A stretch of DNA of 64,000 nucleotides from Rhexocercosporidium sp. MPI-PUGE-AT-0058 (Eukaryota > Ascomycota > Leotiomycetes > Helotiales), in contig JAGTJL010000006.1 of the NCBI GenBank assembly GCA_020746875.1, positions 1,860,001-1,924,000 on the forward strand, given 5' to 3'. Shown one piece after another: positions 11,309-23,459 of the stretch. The notes under the pieces are model-generated. The model did not search any database. It worked only from the letters and a program-made list of their open reading frames with translations, and was not told the DNA's origin. A program made the translations under genes and the position numbers. How positions within the stretch are numbered: position 1 is the stretch's first letter; every line of letters begins with the position of its first letter.

Positions 11309-12964
11309 GTTTGAGAAGAAAGTAATGTCTTAAAGATGACTGAATGAAGAACAATGTGTGTATCACTGGGAGCAGAGGGAGTTATTATAATGTTTGTGGA
11401 GCTGAAAGATGATGACTTGACTTGGATAACTGACTGGTTTTATGGCTTTGATTTTGGTGACTACGCCGCTCCATTTCGACATATCAGGAGTATTACGAAA
11501 TGCGAGGGCAAATTGACGAAACTGCCAAGTATCCAACGCTCTTCGCACCCCTCACCATGATGCTTGGAAACATTCTCACGATACCACTTGAGCTGCAATC
11601 GGCGTGATCTATGTTTCCACATCACACCGAGCACGGAGCTTTCCCCGGTGAGCCGTTCTGCTTACTATATCCATTGAGACAGTCAAAATCCTCCACGTTG
11701 AGATTCTTTCTTACATCTGCCAAGTCTGTGCCGCCGCAAACACGCTTTCTTACTCTCTTGTTTTTGTCTTAGGTTCGTTCTATATACGAACGATCAAGTA
11801 GGATTCGTGGAGAAAATCATGCACCCCACGAAATTCATATGCATGACATTGACGCTTGCTTTCCCGTGCGGAAGGCCTGCTTTACCTTCGGCAACTGCCT
11901 TATTCACACGTATACTCAGTCACGCCACCGGTGCGAGGAGAAACGGCGCCTTTGCCGTGGAATGGTCTAGATCTCATTAGGGTCGCTCTTACCGCCTTGG
12001 CTTCCTTTGTACACCTATTGATGATTTTCACTCGACCACACTAAATGTTTCTCACTCATTCAAAACCCCGGCCGCATCAAGACTCGGACTATTTAAAATC
12101 AAGTTTTATTTTGAGGATGTTTTGTGATTTTTGAAGTAATGAAATTGATTGGAATCGCGCCGAATCAGGTTGTGTTACACAGGAAAAAATTTCCCCAATT
12201 CTTAAAGCCCGCCAATCAATCCAACAAAGTAAGTCTCCTGCCAAAGTTCCATTACAACAACGTTGTTCTTAAATCTATTCCGATTGGCTAGTAAGAGGTA
12301 CTGGATAAATGTAAAGCCTGTTGCCAGATGTCGGGGCAATTCGATATTAGCAAAACCAAAGTTAAGTACAGGGAATGGGCGAGGCGCCCGGGAATAATGT
12401 AGCCTCACGACCCGAGCCAACATGTCTCTTGGCTTCCTTCCCCGTATATGGAGATACATCCGTAGATGTCTTGGACATTGACAAACTTCTCTACCGCATA
12501 AACTGGCTTAAACTGCGCGCTAAGAAGCCGTGCACGCTACTATTTAATTGGACTTTCACTCTACCTTTCTCGCTACCTTCAGTCGGGTCCACTTCTCCTT
12601 CGCTTCCCTTGTTTTCCTGCTTAGTGGTAGTCTTTAAGCGAGTGCACGGCTCCTTGGCGCGCAGTTAACGTGCGTTCAAGCGGTATTGGTGGCGTCCGGG
12701 ATGCTTGTACCCGTGCCGGGCCGCGTTTAGTTTCTTCAACAGGTTCATTACGAGGCGGGATCTCTGTTAGTGGCGTCTGGGGATGCTTCTATGGCTTGGC
12801 TTTCAAACATTCAAATTCTGCAATTGATGTTCTAGATCAATTTTGATATGGCCATCTTTAACGACCCATATCCATTCTATACCATACGCCGCAGTCATGC
12901 AGCTGCATACATGAGTAGAAGTGCTGTCATGCTGCTATTTTCTCATGTAAGAGACTGTGCAGAT
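11309..12964. other. Intergenic between oxygenase and MFS genes
   Basis: About 1.65 kb with only short frames lacking domain signals. It should contain the oxygenase promoter next to 11308 and the 3' end of the MFS gene next to 12965. I see no transposon ends or RNA genes. Confidence 0.5.
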
Positions 12965-14753
12965 CTAGTGCTTCATACCAGCAATCCTCTGTCCAGCCGC
13001 CGGGCCTGTCACCTCCAACCCATAACTTTCCATTTCGGCTTCTTCCAATTCCACCGTCCACAAGTGATACTTAGACTTGGACCGGAGCCAGGGGCCGTAA
13101 GTGTAGAGCAGCCACGGCACGGGCGCCATTACCAAGGCAATAAACCCCAATGTGCTAGCAGCCCATGGTGTTCCTAGTCTCTCGTACATTTGAGTTGCGA
13201 AGAGCGGAAATACGCCACTAAACAGAGACCTCATGACAGCGTTGGCAGCAAGTGCGCTCGCTGAGAAACGACCATAGCAATCAGTGAGATATGCATTTGT
13301 CCCAAGGAAGAGTGTCACGAAGCCAATACCAAAAGGCACTCCTGCAAAAATGCAGGATAGCCAGTGTGTTGGAGGATTGGCTGTCCATCCAAACCAGAAA
13401 AGGGCCACGGGGATCAGCCATGCCAGGATGATGAGGTGCGGAAGACGTGCTTCTGGTTTTGGCCCACCCAACTTCCTCGAATATGCGGCATGGATGTTAT
13501 TGATCCATGGTGAGCTGGCTGTAGCAATAGCCATCCCTAGACCAATGCCAAGAAGCGATAGACCTGCAAGTCCTTGCGTCCACCCACGGGTAGTCCGAAA
13601 GACGAATGGATAGGCTGTGAAATCAAGGTAAAGAATACCCCAAACGAATGCTGAGTGCAGACCAAGGGTAAACAGAATTGGCTCCGTGAAGAGCATCATC
13701 CATGGTCTTGTCAGGTTCGTATAATACTTTTCCTTGAAGGATTGATGAACCGGTTTGATGCCGGCTTTCGCCAACTTCCATTGGAGGAGAACAGTAACGT
13801 ATGTTTCTGGAAGCAGAAACACCATGGCCACGTAGACTATTCCGGTGACGATGGTCACAACCCAATAGTTCCTGGAGTCCACTTCAGCACCAGGGAATTA
13901 AAAAAGTATACGATCATAGAATATTTACCATCTCCATGATAGGTACTTCATTGAGGTTACTAAAATTTCTTAGTAGAATATGAGTTTGAGATGCTTACTT
14001 GCGAGATGAAACCTCCAGCGATTGGTGCAATGACAGGTCCAAGTGAGCTCCCAGTAGTGAACAGAGCAAATGGCACGGACCGATGACTTTGTGGCCAGAT
14101 GTCTGCTAGACAACCACCGGTGTTCGTCACTGCATGCAGTCAGCTTCTCCGATACCTAGTGGGTGGAATACGGTTCTAGACTCAGACTTACCGACCGGGG
14201 ATCCGAAGAAACCACACAGAAAGCGGAACACTAGAAGAGCCTCTATAGTCGGGGCTAATGCACAACTAAGGTTGAAGCAAAAGAATAGAAATAGCGTGAT
14301 GCGGAAAACGAGGATTCTCCCCCAGACCTCGGAGAGCGGCGCGAATAACAACGGGCCGGTTGCGAAACCGAGAAGAAAAACCGTCAGCCCTAATGTCGCT
14401 GTGGTCTTCGAACATTGAAAGGTAGCAACCACACCACCAATGGCTGCAGCATGAATACTGGAGCAGAACGTAATCGTTGCTGTCATAAGCACCAAAATGA
14501 TAGTCGCAGACCACTTCTTCCGTCCTGGCCAGTTAAAGGGACTCTCATGTGGGTCAAGTCTAATCTGATGGGGGTCTGTTCCGATGTTTTGTTGTTGAAC
14601 TGATCCCTTCTCTGACACGTCTTGGTTTAGTTCACAGGGAACCAATCCTTCGGGATGCGGTAATGGCAAGTCCGTTCGTATGCCTGTTGACTGGATTTCT
14701 TCGTCATGGTAGAGAATGCCATTAGGGTCTTGAGCCGATTTGCTGTGCTCCAT
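12965..14753 (-). CDS. MFS multidrug-type transporter (DHA1-like), one splice junction out of frame
   Basis: A proton-driven exporter of the major facilitator superfamily in the plasma membrane, about 536 residues. Exons are 14753-14192, 14129-13999 and 13881-12965. A hydrophilic N-terminus of about 75 residues is followed by FNWPGRKKW, a typical DHA1 sequence before helix 1. Helix 2-3 contains the family motif as LSEVWGRI, and helix 4-5 reads FLCGFFGSPV then GGCLADIWP. About 12 hydrophobic segments are visible. The first intron is in phase. At the second, the strong donor GTAAGC directly after the CAA codon and the acceptor before 13881 are off by one base; a single extra G at the donor would restore ISQ-V-D-S. 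It shares a divergent promoter with the amine oxidase gene. Export of a cluster product is inference. Confidence 0.85.
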
Positions 14754-15521
14754 GTTGATTGGGCATGGGAATGATGAATTTTGGGAAGAAGGGAGTGGCA
14801 GAGGTAGTTGTATTGAGAAATCAATATTTATACGCCTTCCGAGACACCAACAATAACCGAGTCAATCATGTTCCTGACCCCTTGCCGATATAGATCTAGC
14901 GTGCTTTACTAAGCAAGTCAACTCGGGAACATTGGGATGGTAAGCACTAACAAATAGGCACATTAGCAAGGCTTTAACCTTTTCCGTCCCGGAAATAAGC
15001 TGCTACTTACCTTGTGCGACAGGAGGGAGGCCTTTTGGATCTGGTTTGTGTGTCTACTCCGTAGATTCCATGGAGAATGTGGTGGGGTAGGTCTGGGAAT
15101 GCGCCGCTGGACGGCTGATGCAAGGTTTCAAGGAAAAGCCCCTGAGCTGCCCGCCATGGATTGGCAAATTTTCCACGAATCACGCTCGATCCAGAGGTCA
15201 CACACAGTCCATAGTATCAGGATGGAACGCTGTCTCGCTATACATTTTGGAATGAGTTATACCCCTGAACGTTATGTGTATAAAAGTTTTTCGGAGATCA
15301 TAGAAAGCAGTAATCTGTTTTTGGACCTATGTTCAATGGAGAACCGAAATAGCTCTAATATGTCAAATCATTATTTGTAGCTGGTACGGACATCAATCCC
15401 ATTCAAGTTTTTTTTTTGGCACGACATTCAAATCTTCTGCATGTTTTTCTTTTGGCAAGACATCCAAATCTTCTGCCCGACTTAGTTTTCTCACGATTAG
15501 CTTTGCTACACCAATATCGTA
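14754..15521. promoter_or_regulatory. Shared divergent promoter of the MFS and amine oxidase genes
   Basis: The 768 bases separate two divergent starts. A TATAAATA string on the minus strand lies at 14825-14832, about 72 bases before the MFS start. A TATAAAA string on the plus strand lies at 15279-15285, about 240 bases before the amine oxidase start. A tandem direct repeat lies close to the amine oxidase ATG. Co-regulation of the pair is inferred from the arrangement. Confidence 0.5.
15414..15476 (+). repeat. Two direct repeats of 27 bp, period 36, just before the amine oxidase start
   Basis: Copies at 15414-15440 and 15450-15476 match at 25 of 27 positions and are separated by 9 bases. The shared core is GACATNCAAATCTTCTGC. 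The second copy ends about 45 bases before the ATG at 15522, so the pair lies in the proximal promoter or the leader. Confidence 0.85.
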
Positions 15522-17042
15522 ATGCACGTTGGTATTGTGGGCGCTGGTATTTCTGGCCTCAGTGCCGCTTTGCTTCTCATCCGCGAAGGCCACAAAGTCA
15601 CGATCTTCGAAGCTTCTGCTCGACTCGGAGGTCGCATACACACACATCGTTTTAGACCGACGAGTCGAAACGGAAGCGATGTATATTTCGAGGCTGGTGC
15701 AATGCGAATTCCACGCTCATCACTTCATGATTCGGTGTACGCCCTGATCCAGTACCTCAACAACCATAACTCGAGCGAGATGAAGGTCAACCTGATTCCT
15801 TATGTACTTGAGCACAAGAACAACAAAGCATTCATCAAGGGACGGAAGTTTGATCGTTTGATCTTGACGATACTTCTTGGGGAGAAGTCATGGATATTCC
15901 TGCGAAGTATCGAGGCAAGTCAACTCGGGATCTTCTCAGAGAAGTCGTCTCTCCTTGGCTGCAGTTGATACGAGAAGACTTCGACATCGGGTTTCAAAAG
16001 CTTCTGAAATATGATGAGTACTCATTCCGACGCTACCTCCGAGCTGAAGGGTGGCCTCACGAGGTCATCGAATATGTCGAGCTCATGAATAGCCAAACGA
16101 ACCAGTACGACTTGAGCTTCACCGAGCTCATCATGCAGAACCTGGATTTCAACACCAAGGAATGGTGCACGGTTCGTGGAGGCATGTCGAATCTGGTGGA
16201 AGCATGTGCCAGCTTGATTGGTCGCAGCAACATTCACCTGAACTCACCAGTTCAAGGCATCTCCGAGAAAGGGAATAGAAAGGTTGAGCTCAGGATATCC
16301 GGACCTTCTGAGTACAGCTGCACTTTTGACAAAGTGCTGCTTGCTATTCCCACGGCGGCCATGTATACCATTTGGCAACGGCCCACATGGTCTTTCATGA
16401 AAGAGCAGTCGTTGCGTGGCGCTTGGTTTGAACCTCTGTATAAAATGGGGTTACATTTCCGAACGCGCTTTTGGGAGCATATTCCAGAGCCCTGCTTTGG
16501 TGGGCAAAGGTAGGTCTTGTCATTCCAAGTATCATCCTTCCAACAGATGAGAATCCAGTGTAACGGACCTACGATTCCGGTGGATCGTCTACCCGTCAGA
16601 TAACCTGTGCCATGATGGATCTGGAGTCCTTCTTCTCTATTGCTGGATGTCCGATGCTCTCAAGTGGGGAGCGCACAGCCGAGAAGACCGTGTGAAACTT
16701 TGCCTACACGATCTCGCCAAGTACTTCGCCGACGAGGAAGTCGATGTCCACGGACAGTTCATTGAAGCATTTGACAAACTGTGGTCAAACGAATACTGCG
16801 GTGGTGACGCGACGTTTCTACCTGGCCAATTTTCTCGCTTCTATGAAGTGGCCAAGAAGCCAGAGGGAAACATTCACTTTGCTGGTGAACATCAGTCCAG
16901 ACATCACACTTGGATCGCTGGAGCCTTAGACTCTGCGCTTACTTCTGTCAGACAGATAGTGGGTAGTGATGTACAGGCACTCGGAAGAGAGCATGTTTGG
17001 AGCAGCCCAAGTCCGAGATGCCGCCCAAGGCCGAAGTGGTGA
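15522..17042 (+). CDS. Flavin amine oxidase / L-amino-acid oxidase-like enzyme, frame broken
   Basis: An FAD enzyme oxidising amines or amino acids. The start at 15522 gives HVGIVGAGISGLSAA, the GxGxxG dinucleotide fold, then FEASARLGGRIHTH, the second FAD motif. Near the C-terminus, NIHFAGEHQSRHHTWIAGAL is the conserved flavin-binding end of this family. Exon 1 runs 15522-16509 and exon 2 16559-17042, with a 49-nt in-phase intron. Inside exon 1 the frame shifts at about 15855-15860: one base is missing after GRKFD, and the protein resumes in the next frame as DLDDTSWGEV and continues to the intron. No GT..AG intron fits there. The rest is complete, about 490 residues, so this is either a young pseudogene or an assembly error. 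The substrate is unknown. It is divergent to the MFS gene. Confidence 0.85.
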
Positions 17043-17928
17043 GGTCCGAGGTGGCAGGATTCAGCATTTCTGCACTCGTTTCTCGTTTTACTATACCGTT
17101 GCATATGAACGTACAATACGTGGAGGCCTTGTGAAAGTTCCTGTTTCTCTGCTTATTTGAAACTCGGCGTTATTGATTTTAGGAATTCTATCAAATTTTG
17201 GGTCGAAACTGTAGCCATCTGTACACCCCCGTGATTTCAGCTGAACTGTCTGGCACGTCTCACTGCTATGTTCTTGGTATCAGGCGACCGTGGGAAAAAT
17301 TGTTAGATTGAAGTCTTCCTAAGCGAGGGCTCCTCCATGATGACTGGGAGTGACATAAGAAAAGCTATAGCAGTGAAGCATTTGTCTTGCGGGCTTTGCT
17401 GACTGACTGACTCTATCACCACAAGGGTCTAGGTCATGCAGCTTCCTTTGGGTCCTGTCCATTTCTGATATAATATTCCCACCAGTTCTTAAAATGGGAT
17501 AGCTCGTACGGGACTTTAACCTGATGATATATAAGCAGTTGAAGATCTGGTGGTGGATTGAAGATCGGGTAATAGAGATGGTAGAGCAGTGTGTACTTAT
17601 ATATCACTGAATTTTATCTTTGACTTTGATTGTGTTAGTCATTCACTAGATTTTCTACTACCACTACTAGACTATCTGAGCCAATCTGGGCAGCCGAAAG
17701 ATTTTCTTCGTTTACATAACAGAAAATCCTCTACATATCCACCTACATGCACTCTGTTCGTCCGTCCTGGGAATTCTTAACAGCAGCAAGCAATAGTTAT
17801 GAAGGCATCTATCTTCCTGGATCATCATCCACCCAATTCCATCACACCACACTACACTTTGGCTGATTATACGCAACAACCATCTGCTGTTGCTTGATTG
17901 TCGTGTAGCTTGCGAGGGTGTGATTGGC

Positions 17929-18093
17929 GTAGTTGAAGTGAACGAGGTCTGGTCCCAACTGTTCTCGACGGGCTGCGGGCGATGGGCGTTAATGCTGAGG
18001 TAGCTGAGGCAGATGTAGTTGAAATGAATGAGGTCTGCTCTCCCAACCGTTCTCGACGGGCTACGGGTGTTGATGTTGAGGTAGCTGAGGCTT
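17929..18093 (+). repeat. Imperfect tandem duplication, period about 86 bp
   Basis: The unit beginning GTAGTTGAAGTGAACGAGGT at 17929 recurs at 18015 with scattered substitutions. Both copies contain the block TTCTCGACGGGCT and end in GAGGTAGCTGAGGC. The second copy ends near 18093. Confidence 0.8.
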
Positions 18094-18530
18094 GTCACTG
18101 CTGTCGCCGCGATCAACTTTATAGATGTCCGAGCCGTCATCAGTTCCCCCGTTAGGTATTGCCATGAGCGCCCAGCGCATGGAAAACGCGCGAGTGATCG
18201 AGAAACTGCGTAAAGATGCGCAGTAGTGCAAAACATCGGGATCTGATGGTAGCGTAGTGGAATCCAGCGGCTGCAATAATAGGCGTTCTCTATCACAGCA
18301 ACCGCATATCGAAGATTGGGAGAATATTGGTGATGGTGGTGGTATTGGCGATGGTCTGCAGGTGCATGCAGATCCAGGTGCTGGTGCAGGCGCGGGCGTG
18401 AACCTCCATGAATGTTGTCCTCCTCTTCATCCTCCTCATCCTCCTCCTTATCGGACTAGTGTGAACTATGCTGTCGAGATGCTCCGCGCAATCTCGCACA
18501 TCTTCGCTTTTCTCGCATCCTGGACATGTA

Positions 18531-18870
18531 CTCACATGGACATGGACATGGACATTTCCCAGAATCTCGGTCTCGGCTCGGCTCGGCGGATAACTGGGAT
18601 ACTCATTATTCGAGATTGACAGTCGGCAGCAGATCCGATCCTCGATGCCATGGAAATTGGATGGATGTGGATGTGCAGGTGGATGGGAAAGAGGATTGGA
18701 ATAATAGGGATGGGGATGGGAATGGGGCAACATTGACGTCATTAACATCGACACCACCAAACTCTCCAAAACCCCCAAGATAAATAGAGAAAATGTGGCA
18801 TGGCGGATGGCGGATGACATAATGGATAGTGAATAGAATAATGGATGGTGGATGGCATGATGGATAGTAG
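18531..18870 (+). repeat. Simple-sequence region (CATGGA, GGATGG and related hexamers)
   Basis: Runs of ATGGAC at 18534-18556 and GGATGG/GGATGT/GATGGGGATGG at about 18658-18725, then further ATGGATGG/ATGGCGG units at 18797-18870. These create long but compositionally biased open frames. Confidence 0.6.
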
Positions 18871-19856
18871 CAGATGGTTTGGCAAATTGTATGACAGGCA
18901 CGGCAGATGGGAGGAAATACTGAATCCGGAAGCTGTATATATTCAATAGCTCAAATGTTAATCAGAGACGTAAATTTCGACATTCACCCCTCACCTCTCC
19001 ACCTGTCCACCCGCCATCTTCCACAATTCTATTAAATGCCTTAGCTTTTATTTTTACTTTCTTATACTATCTTCGGCGTACCTAGCCACAGATACGAAAC
19101 ACAACATCAAGAAAGAGCCAGATGCTGTTCTATAGTAAATCAGAAACAGCCCAGCCTGAACCAAAAAATAACAGCAGCTGTTTGAGAAGAGCAGCTTCAT
19201 AGAGCTGGCTTGCTTGCTTTAAACATAACATATCATATCCATGAAAGCAATGAAAACAACAAGAGTAAGATAAGAGTATCGTATACCTCAACAGGCGGGA
19301 TGTAAATGATTCCATTTGATGAAAATTTAATAACTGATAACGCCAAGCCGACCAGGGATTCAATAAAAGAGGACGAACACTTGCACATTTCCGAGCATAT
19401 CTCCTAGGCACCGAAAGCATCCAAAACCACCGCTATCGCATCATCATCACCACCACTTCCATTGTCCTTGATAAAAAATACTGGAAGCCTTCTATCTATC
19501 AAGCCAAAATAGTGAGAGTCGTTTCACTCGATGTAGCACTTCTTTTCATTTTTCTTTAAATTTTTAAAAAGCATGTGAAGATACACGGCTTTATAGTCAC
19601 CTCGAAGCTTTCAGCTAAATATTATTAGCCGTGAAGGAGATAATCTAGAGAGAACTGATAATTGTTAGCTAAGACGTAAAACACGGTAAGGACAGACCGA
19701 AGCTCCAATACAGAAGCGAAGACATTTAAACCAGGGGTTTCAATCATAAAACAAATCTCAAGTATTGTCAATCTATTTCAAAAAGCTATTCCCAAAACCC
19801 TATTTCCTAAATATATTTCTAAATCATCTCCTTTCCCTTCTAAACTCTCAGAACTC

Positions 19857-20660
19857 CTCCTCGGCAGAACCAGCGCGGCGGAACATCTCTGCCGAGCTAG
19901 CACGCCTAAAGAACTGACCCTACAAATCGGCCTTCACTTTCGCGATATTCTGGCGCTCTCGGAGCAAGACTTGTAGAGCACTCTCTAGACCTTGAACAGT
20001 AACTCACTAGCGGACCCGAGCAGGAGCAGAGTATATAGGTGCCATAGTGGCCGTGGGACGAGAAATAGAGGTTTTGCTCTTAAGAGTATTACTATATTTT
20101 GCACGTGTTAATGATTAATCATTCGAGTCAAGCGGGGTACTAGTAAGTGAACTTACGGGATCAAGTTTTCGATGATCTTGTAGATGTTCTTACCATCTTG
20201 GATAGTGTTAGAGCTTATCATACCTAGGACTGCGTTGGCTGGTGCTATATAGAGAGCATTAATGGCGTTGATGGCGGTCTTGGCATTGATCGTATCAGTT
20301 GCGAAATGAACGATCTCGCTACTGTTCTCCTCGATGACTTTCTCCACGTTCTCATTCACGATCTTTCCGACAGCTCTTTTCTTGACAGTAAGCACCCCCC
20401 CTATCTTCTTAGCTTGATTATCTTAAGTACGACAAAGCTTGCCATAGACCTTCTCTTTAAGTAATAGCAAAACCGGGCGGCTATTAGCGGTAGTAGCAGT
20501 AGGATCAGTAAAGTCGAAGAGAGAGAGGAGACCGGTAATATCGAAATTAGCGTTACGAAGACGAGTCAGGGTTAGGCGCTATTTGGTAGCAATAAAACCG
20601 AGGGAGGAAGGGTCGTAGAGACCAAGGTCGAAGATTAAGTCCGAACACTGTTTCGCTTAA
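19857..20660 (-). pseudogene. Decayed gene of unknown family, C-terminal part
   Basis: Read on the minus strand, a protein-like sequence runs almost unbroken from about 20660 to 19857. It begins with IFDLGLYDPSSLGFIATK, passes through FDITGLLSLFDFTDPTA and KKRAVGKIVNENVEKVIEEN, and ends with RRASSAEMFRRAGSAEEEF and a stop. It is interrupted by in-frame stops at places where CAA or CAG codons would fit (after GFIATK, after GKLCRT and before GQFFRR), so C-to-T change is the simplest cause. The 80 codons at 20153-20395 are the largest intact block. There is a hydrophobic segment (AINALYIAPANAVLGMI) and helical charged stretches. I do not recognise the family. It may be one gene with the piece at 21330-22395, split by about 670 bases. 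Confidence 0.5.
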
Positions 20661-21329
20661 TTATTCAATGTCAATATGATGACTAAGCACTTCTCTTTCA
20701 CAAGTGGCACGGGAAGATTCGAGGAGCAATAGCCAGCTAAACCCTAGAGATTAAATTGAGAACACAGGTAATTTTCAAAGTTTCGATCACTCGCTTTTCT
20801 TTCGTTACCTCGCATCAAGATTGAATCGCTGGTGTCGACGATGTGTAGACAGCGTGGCGATGGAGTCAACCCCGAATGAGCACGTTGACATCAAGCCAGC
20901 GGCTAGGACGATGGAAACTGTCCAAGTTATTTGAGATTGTCTAATTCTTTTTAAATACCTTCAATCGACGTTTCAGACTTTTCATCAGAATTCCCAAATC
21001 GGATTCTCACTAATGCGATGCAATTCGGCTCCAGTGCAGTCAAGATCAGAGTTTTGGAATTTGCCCACTTGATATTCAAGATTTATTAATCGCTTTTTAC
21101 GTCGAGCTACGCTACCAGCATCTTTTCCTCTACCTCTGATTATACTATCGTCGACATAACTCGTATTTGACCTCTAAAATCAAGTACTAAACCCTGGACT
21201 ATTTCCGATATAGCCGCGCATTTGTACGTCTCGAGTAATCCATATAGTCTGAGAAAATCCCGTCAATTTCATACCAACTAAGTATATCTATTTACTCTCT
21301 TTAAAACATCCCAAGGGTATCTATCTATA

Positions 21330-22395
21330 TCTACAAGCCCCCTCCAACCCTCCCCTTAATCATCTTAACTATATTCCCAATCTCTCGTTTTACTACCTTA
21401 ATCCTCTCTAACCCCTGTTCCAGCAACTCTTCTAAAAGACCAACCCGTATCCATAATATCCTCTGCCTCGGGCCCTACACATCCCACTTCTGCGTCTCCT
21501 ATAACGGATTCTCTCTCTACCTCTAATATTCTAATAATTTCGCAATAACGCACCCGAAAGCGCGAAGCGATCTCCGCGTGTGTCCCTACTGAACTGATGC
21601 CAGAGGGTAGCTTTAGCGCCCGTGTTTGCGTTGAGCGACGTCTAGTATCTCAATGTGTTATTGTATTCTACTTGGTGCGTGTAGCCGTGGTTGGGATGAT
21701 TGGGTGGGACGGCGCTAGCGATAAGGTCGTGTGTTGTTTGCGTGATGTAAGAGAGTTGCGTAGTGAGAGTGTCGAGTGTGCTATTCAAGGCATTTAGACG
21801 GGCGGTGTGTAAACCGAGGAGGTTGAGGTATATAAAGAGAAGCTTGACGGTGCTATTGCGATAGATGTTTGTGAGAAGATAAGTTGAGCGGATATAGGGT
21901 AGGAAACAGAATGCTGATGATGTTAGATTTTTGTAGTTCGTCCTGTGTAGCGCCATCACGATCGGATTAGCGACGAAGAAAGATGTTATAAGGTGCTTTA
22001 TGATAGCAGTGTCGAGATTGACGAGATCGACCTCGTGGGATTTTAAAAGCGAGACAGTGTTTTGCGTGACTAATGAGGGTATCTATCAGCTCGACCTAGA
22101 GGATATAGCACGAGGATTCGAATGCCCCGGGGTAGAGCGCCTTGATTAAGGTTTCGTCGTTATAATGATATTCTCGGAATGGGTAGTCATTCCAGAGATC
22201 GATGCTCTCGAGTTCGATTACTCGGGCTTCGGAAGAGAGGAGCGGGTCTTGGGCGATGGTTGAGATAAAGGACTGCGCGGCCGTTGAGAGACTTGTTGTG
22301 AATGTTTCGGTTTCGGATCCAGGTGCCGGAGGGCAGACCCAATTAGCGATATATGACCATGAAATTGCAGCTAGGAGATATAAAAAGAAATGCAT
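21330..22395 (-). pseudogene. Decayed gene of unknown family, N-terminal part with signal or anchor segment
   Basis: The minus-strand ATG at 22393-22395 starts MHFFLYLLAAISWSYIANW, a signal peptide or membrane anchor, and the frame stays open for 99 codons to a TAG near 22096. Beyond the stop, the same frame gives VELIDTL, and then a second frame is open from about 22075 to 21642 with aliphatic and Thr-rich helices. A third frame near 21430-21330 reads LLEELLEQGLERIKVVKREI, a helical stretch. A stop plus at least two frame changes show that the gene is broken. Composition suggests a membrane-anchored, helix-rich protein. No family is recognised, and its relation to the fragment at 19857-20660 (same strand, downstream) is probable but unproven. 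Confidence 0.5.
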
Positions 22396-22820
22396 AGTGA
22401 TATGTGTCTATGTCGAGCCACAGGTGGTGGGTTGATGAAAGTGATGATAGATGAGAAACGAGGAAGATGGGGATAAATCATGATCAATTATGAAATAAAG
22501 AAAAAAAGCAATAAAGAATTGCCGCATGCAGAAAAAAGCAGGGGTTGAAGTATAATGCGAATACCTCTCTTTGTCTGTTCGTATTATCGTGAATATTCGA
22601 ACGAATTGTTCAGTCCTAAGTCACACGATATTGATATAATGCAAAATCTTAAGGTGGCGGTTGGTGGTTTAAAATAGTGATGGAGAGGGGGAAGAGCACG
22701 ATAGGACGATGGGGGCTGCATCGCACTGCGCCGTGCGGGGCGCTCTCTAGCACTCTAGCACTTGGGACCGGGAGGTCGTGGTGACGCCACAGCGTGGACC
22801 AGGAGTAAACATTGAGTAGT

Positions 22821-22863
22821 TTGAACTTGAGCTTGAACTTGAATTTGATTTTGAATTTGATGA
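22821..22863 (+). repeat. Degenerate hexamer repeat (TTGAAC/TTGAAT), about 7 units
   Basis: Consecutive hexamers TTGAAC, TTGAGC, TTGAAC, TTGAAT, TTGATT, TTGAAT, TTGATG are read directly. Confidence 0.8.
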
Positions 22864-23459
22864 TAGAATTATGTTACTCACTTAGCTGAGCTTCTAGAGA
22901 GACGTGTTTAGATTTGTCAAGCTTAGACTTTCTCGTTGGCGAAAACCTAAGTTTTCTTTTTTTTCTTTTGGCCCCGACTTACTATGAATATATATATTTT
23001 TAGTTTATCGCCGAAGAGTAGAGGATGCTGCGACTCTAGGGAGTAAATTGTTCTCGTTTTTAAGATTTTCTCAAGAGTATATATATATATATATTACTTA
23101 TTCTGTCTTGTGAGCTACCTGTTCTCTTGCTATTCCAAAGGCCTAATGACAAGACATCGCTCAGCTGAATATCCTCCTTCAACTTTCTCGTTTTTTGTTA
23201 GTCTATATCACCAGATTTGAGTGTGCACAATCTGAAGATTATCTCTTCTGGTGACGGTGATATTAAAACAAGTGGAATTATCACCAAGGGCGCACTCTTT
23301 CATTAGTCTCGGCCAAAATTTCTCTCTCCTTTTATTTTATTTTATTTTAAATACAGTCTTTAACACATTCCGTTCCTTGCTCTCATGCCTTAAATCTATA
23401 CCGTCTCATCTATCCCTTCGAACTTGTTGATTTGAGCCGCGTTTCCTTCTCCTTTATAC

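Larger units (their letters stand above)
17043..19856. other. Long stretch with repeats and no recognisable gene
   Basis: No domain was recognised on either strand. Frames of 194 codons (17712-18296, minus) and 217 codons (18293-18946, minus) exist but are made largely of simple-sequence His, Thr, Met and Pro runs, as expected from GGATGG-type DNA. Tandem repeats are listed separately. The part after 19000 is AT-rich. Confidence 0.45.

Noticed and set aside
15393..15647. Minus-strand frame with two 12-residue repeats
   Set aside because: It is the translation of the 36-base promoter repeat and overlaps the amine oxidase start; no other support.
18293..18946. 217-codon minus-strand frame
   Set aside because: Composed mainly of simple repeats (His-Val, Thr-Thr runs) from GGATGG-type DNA; no domain.
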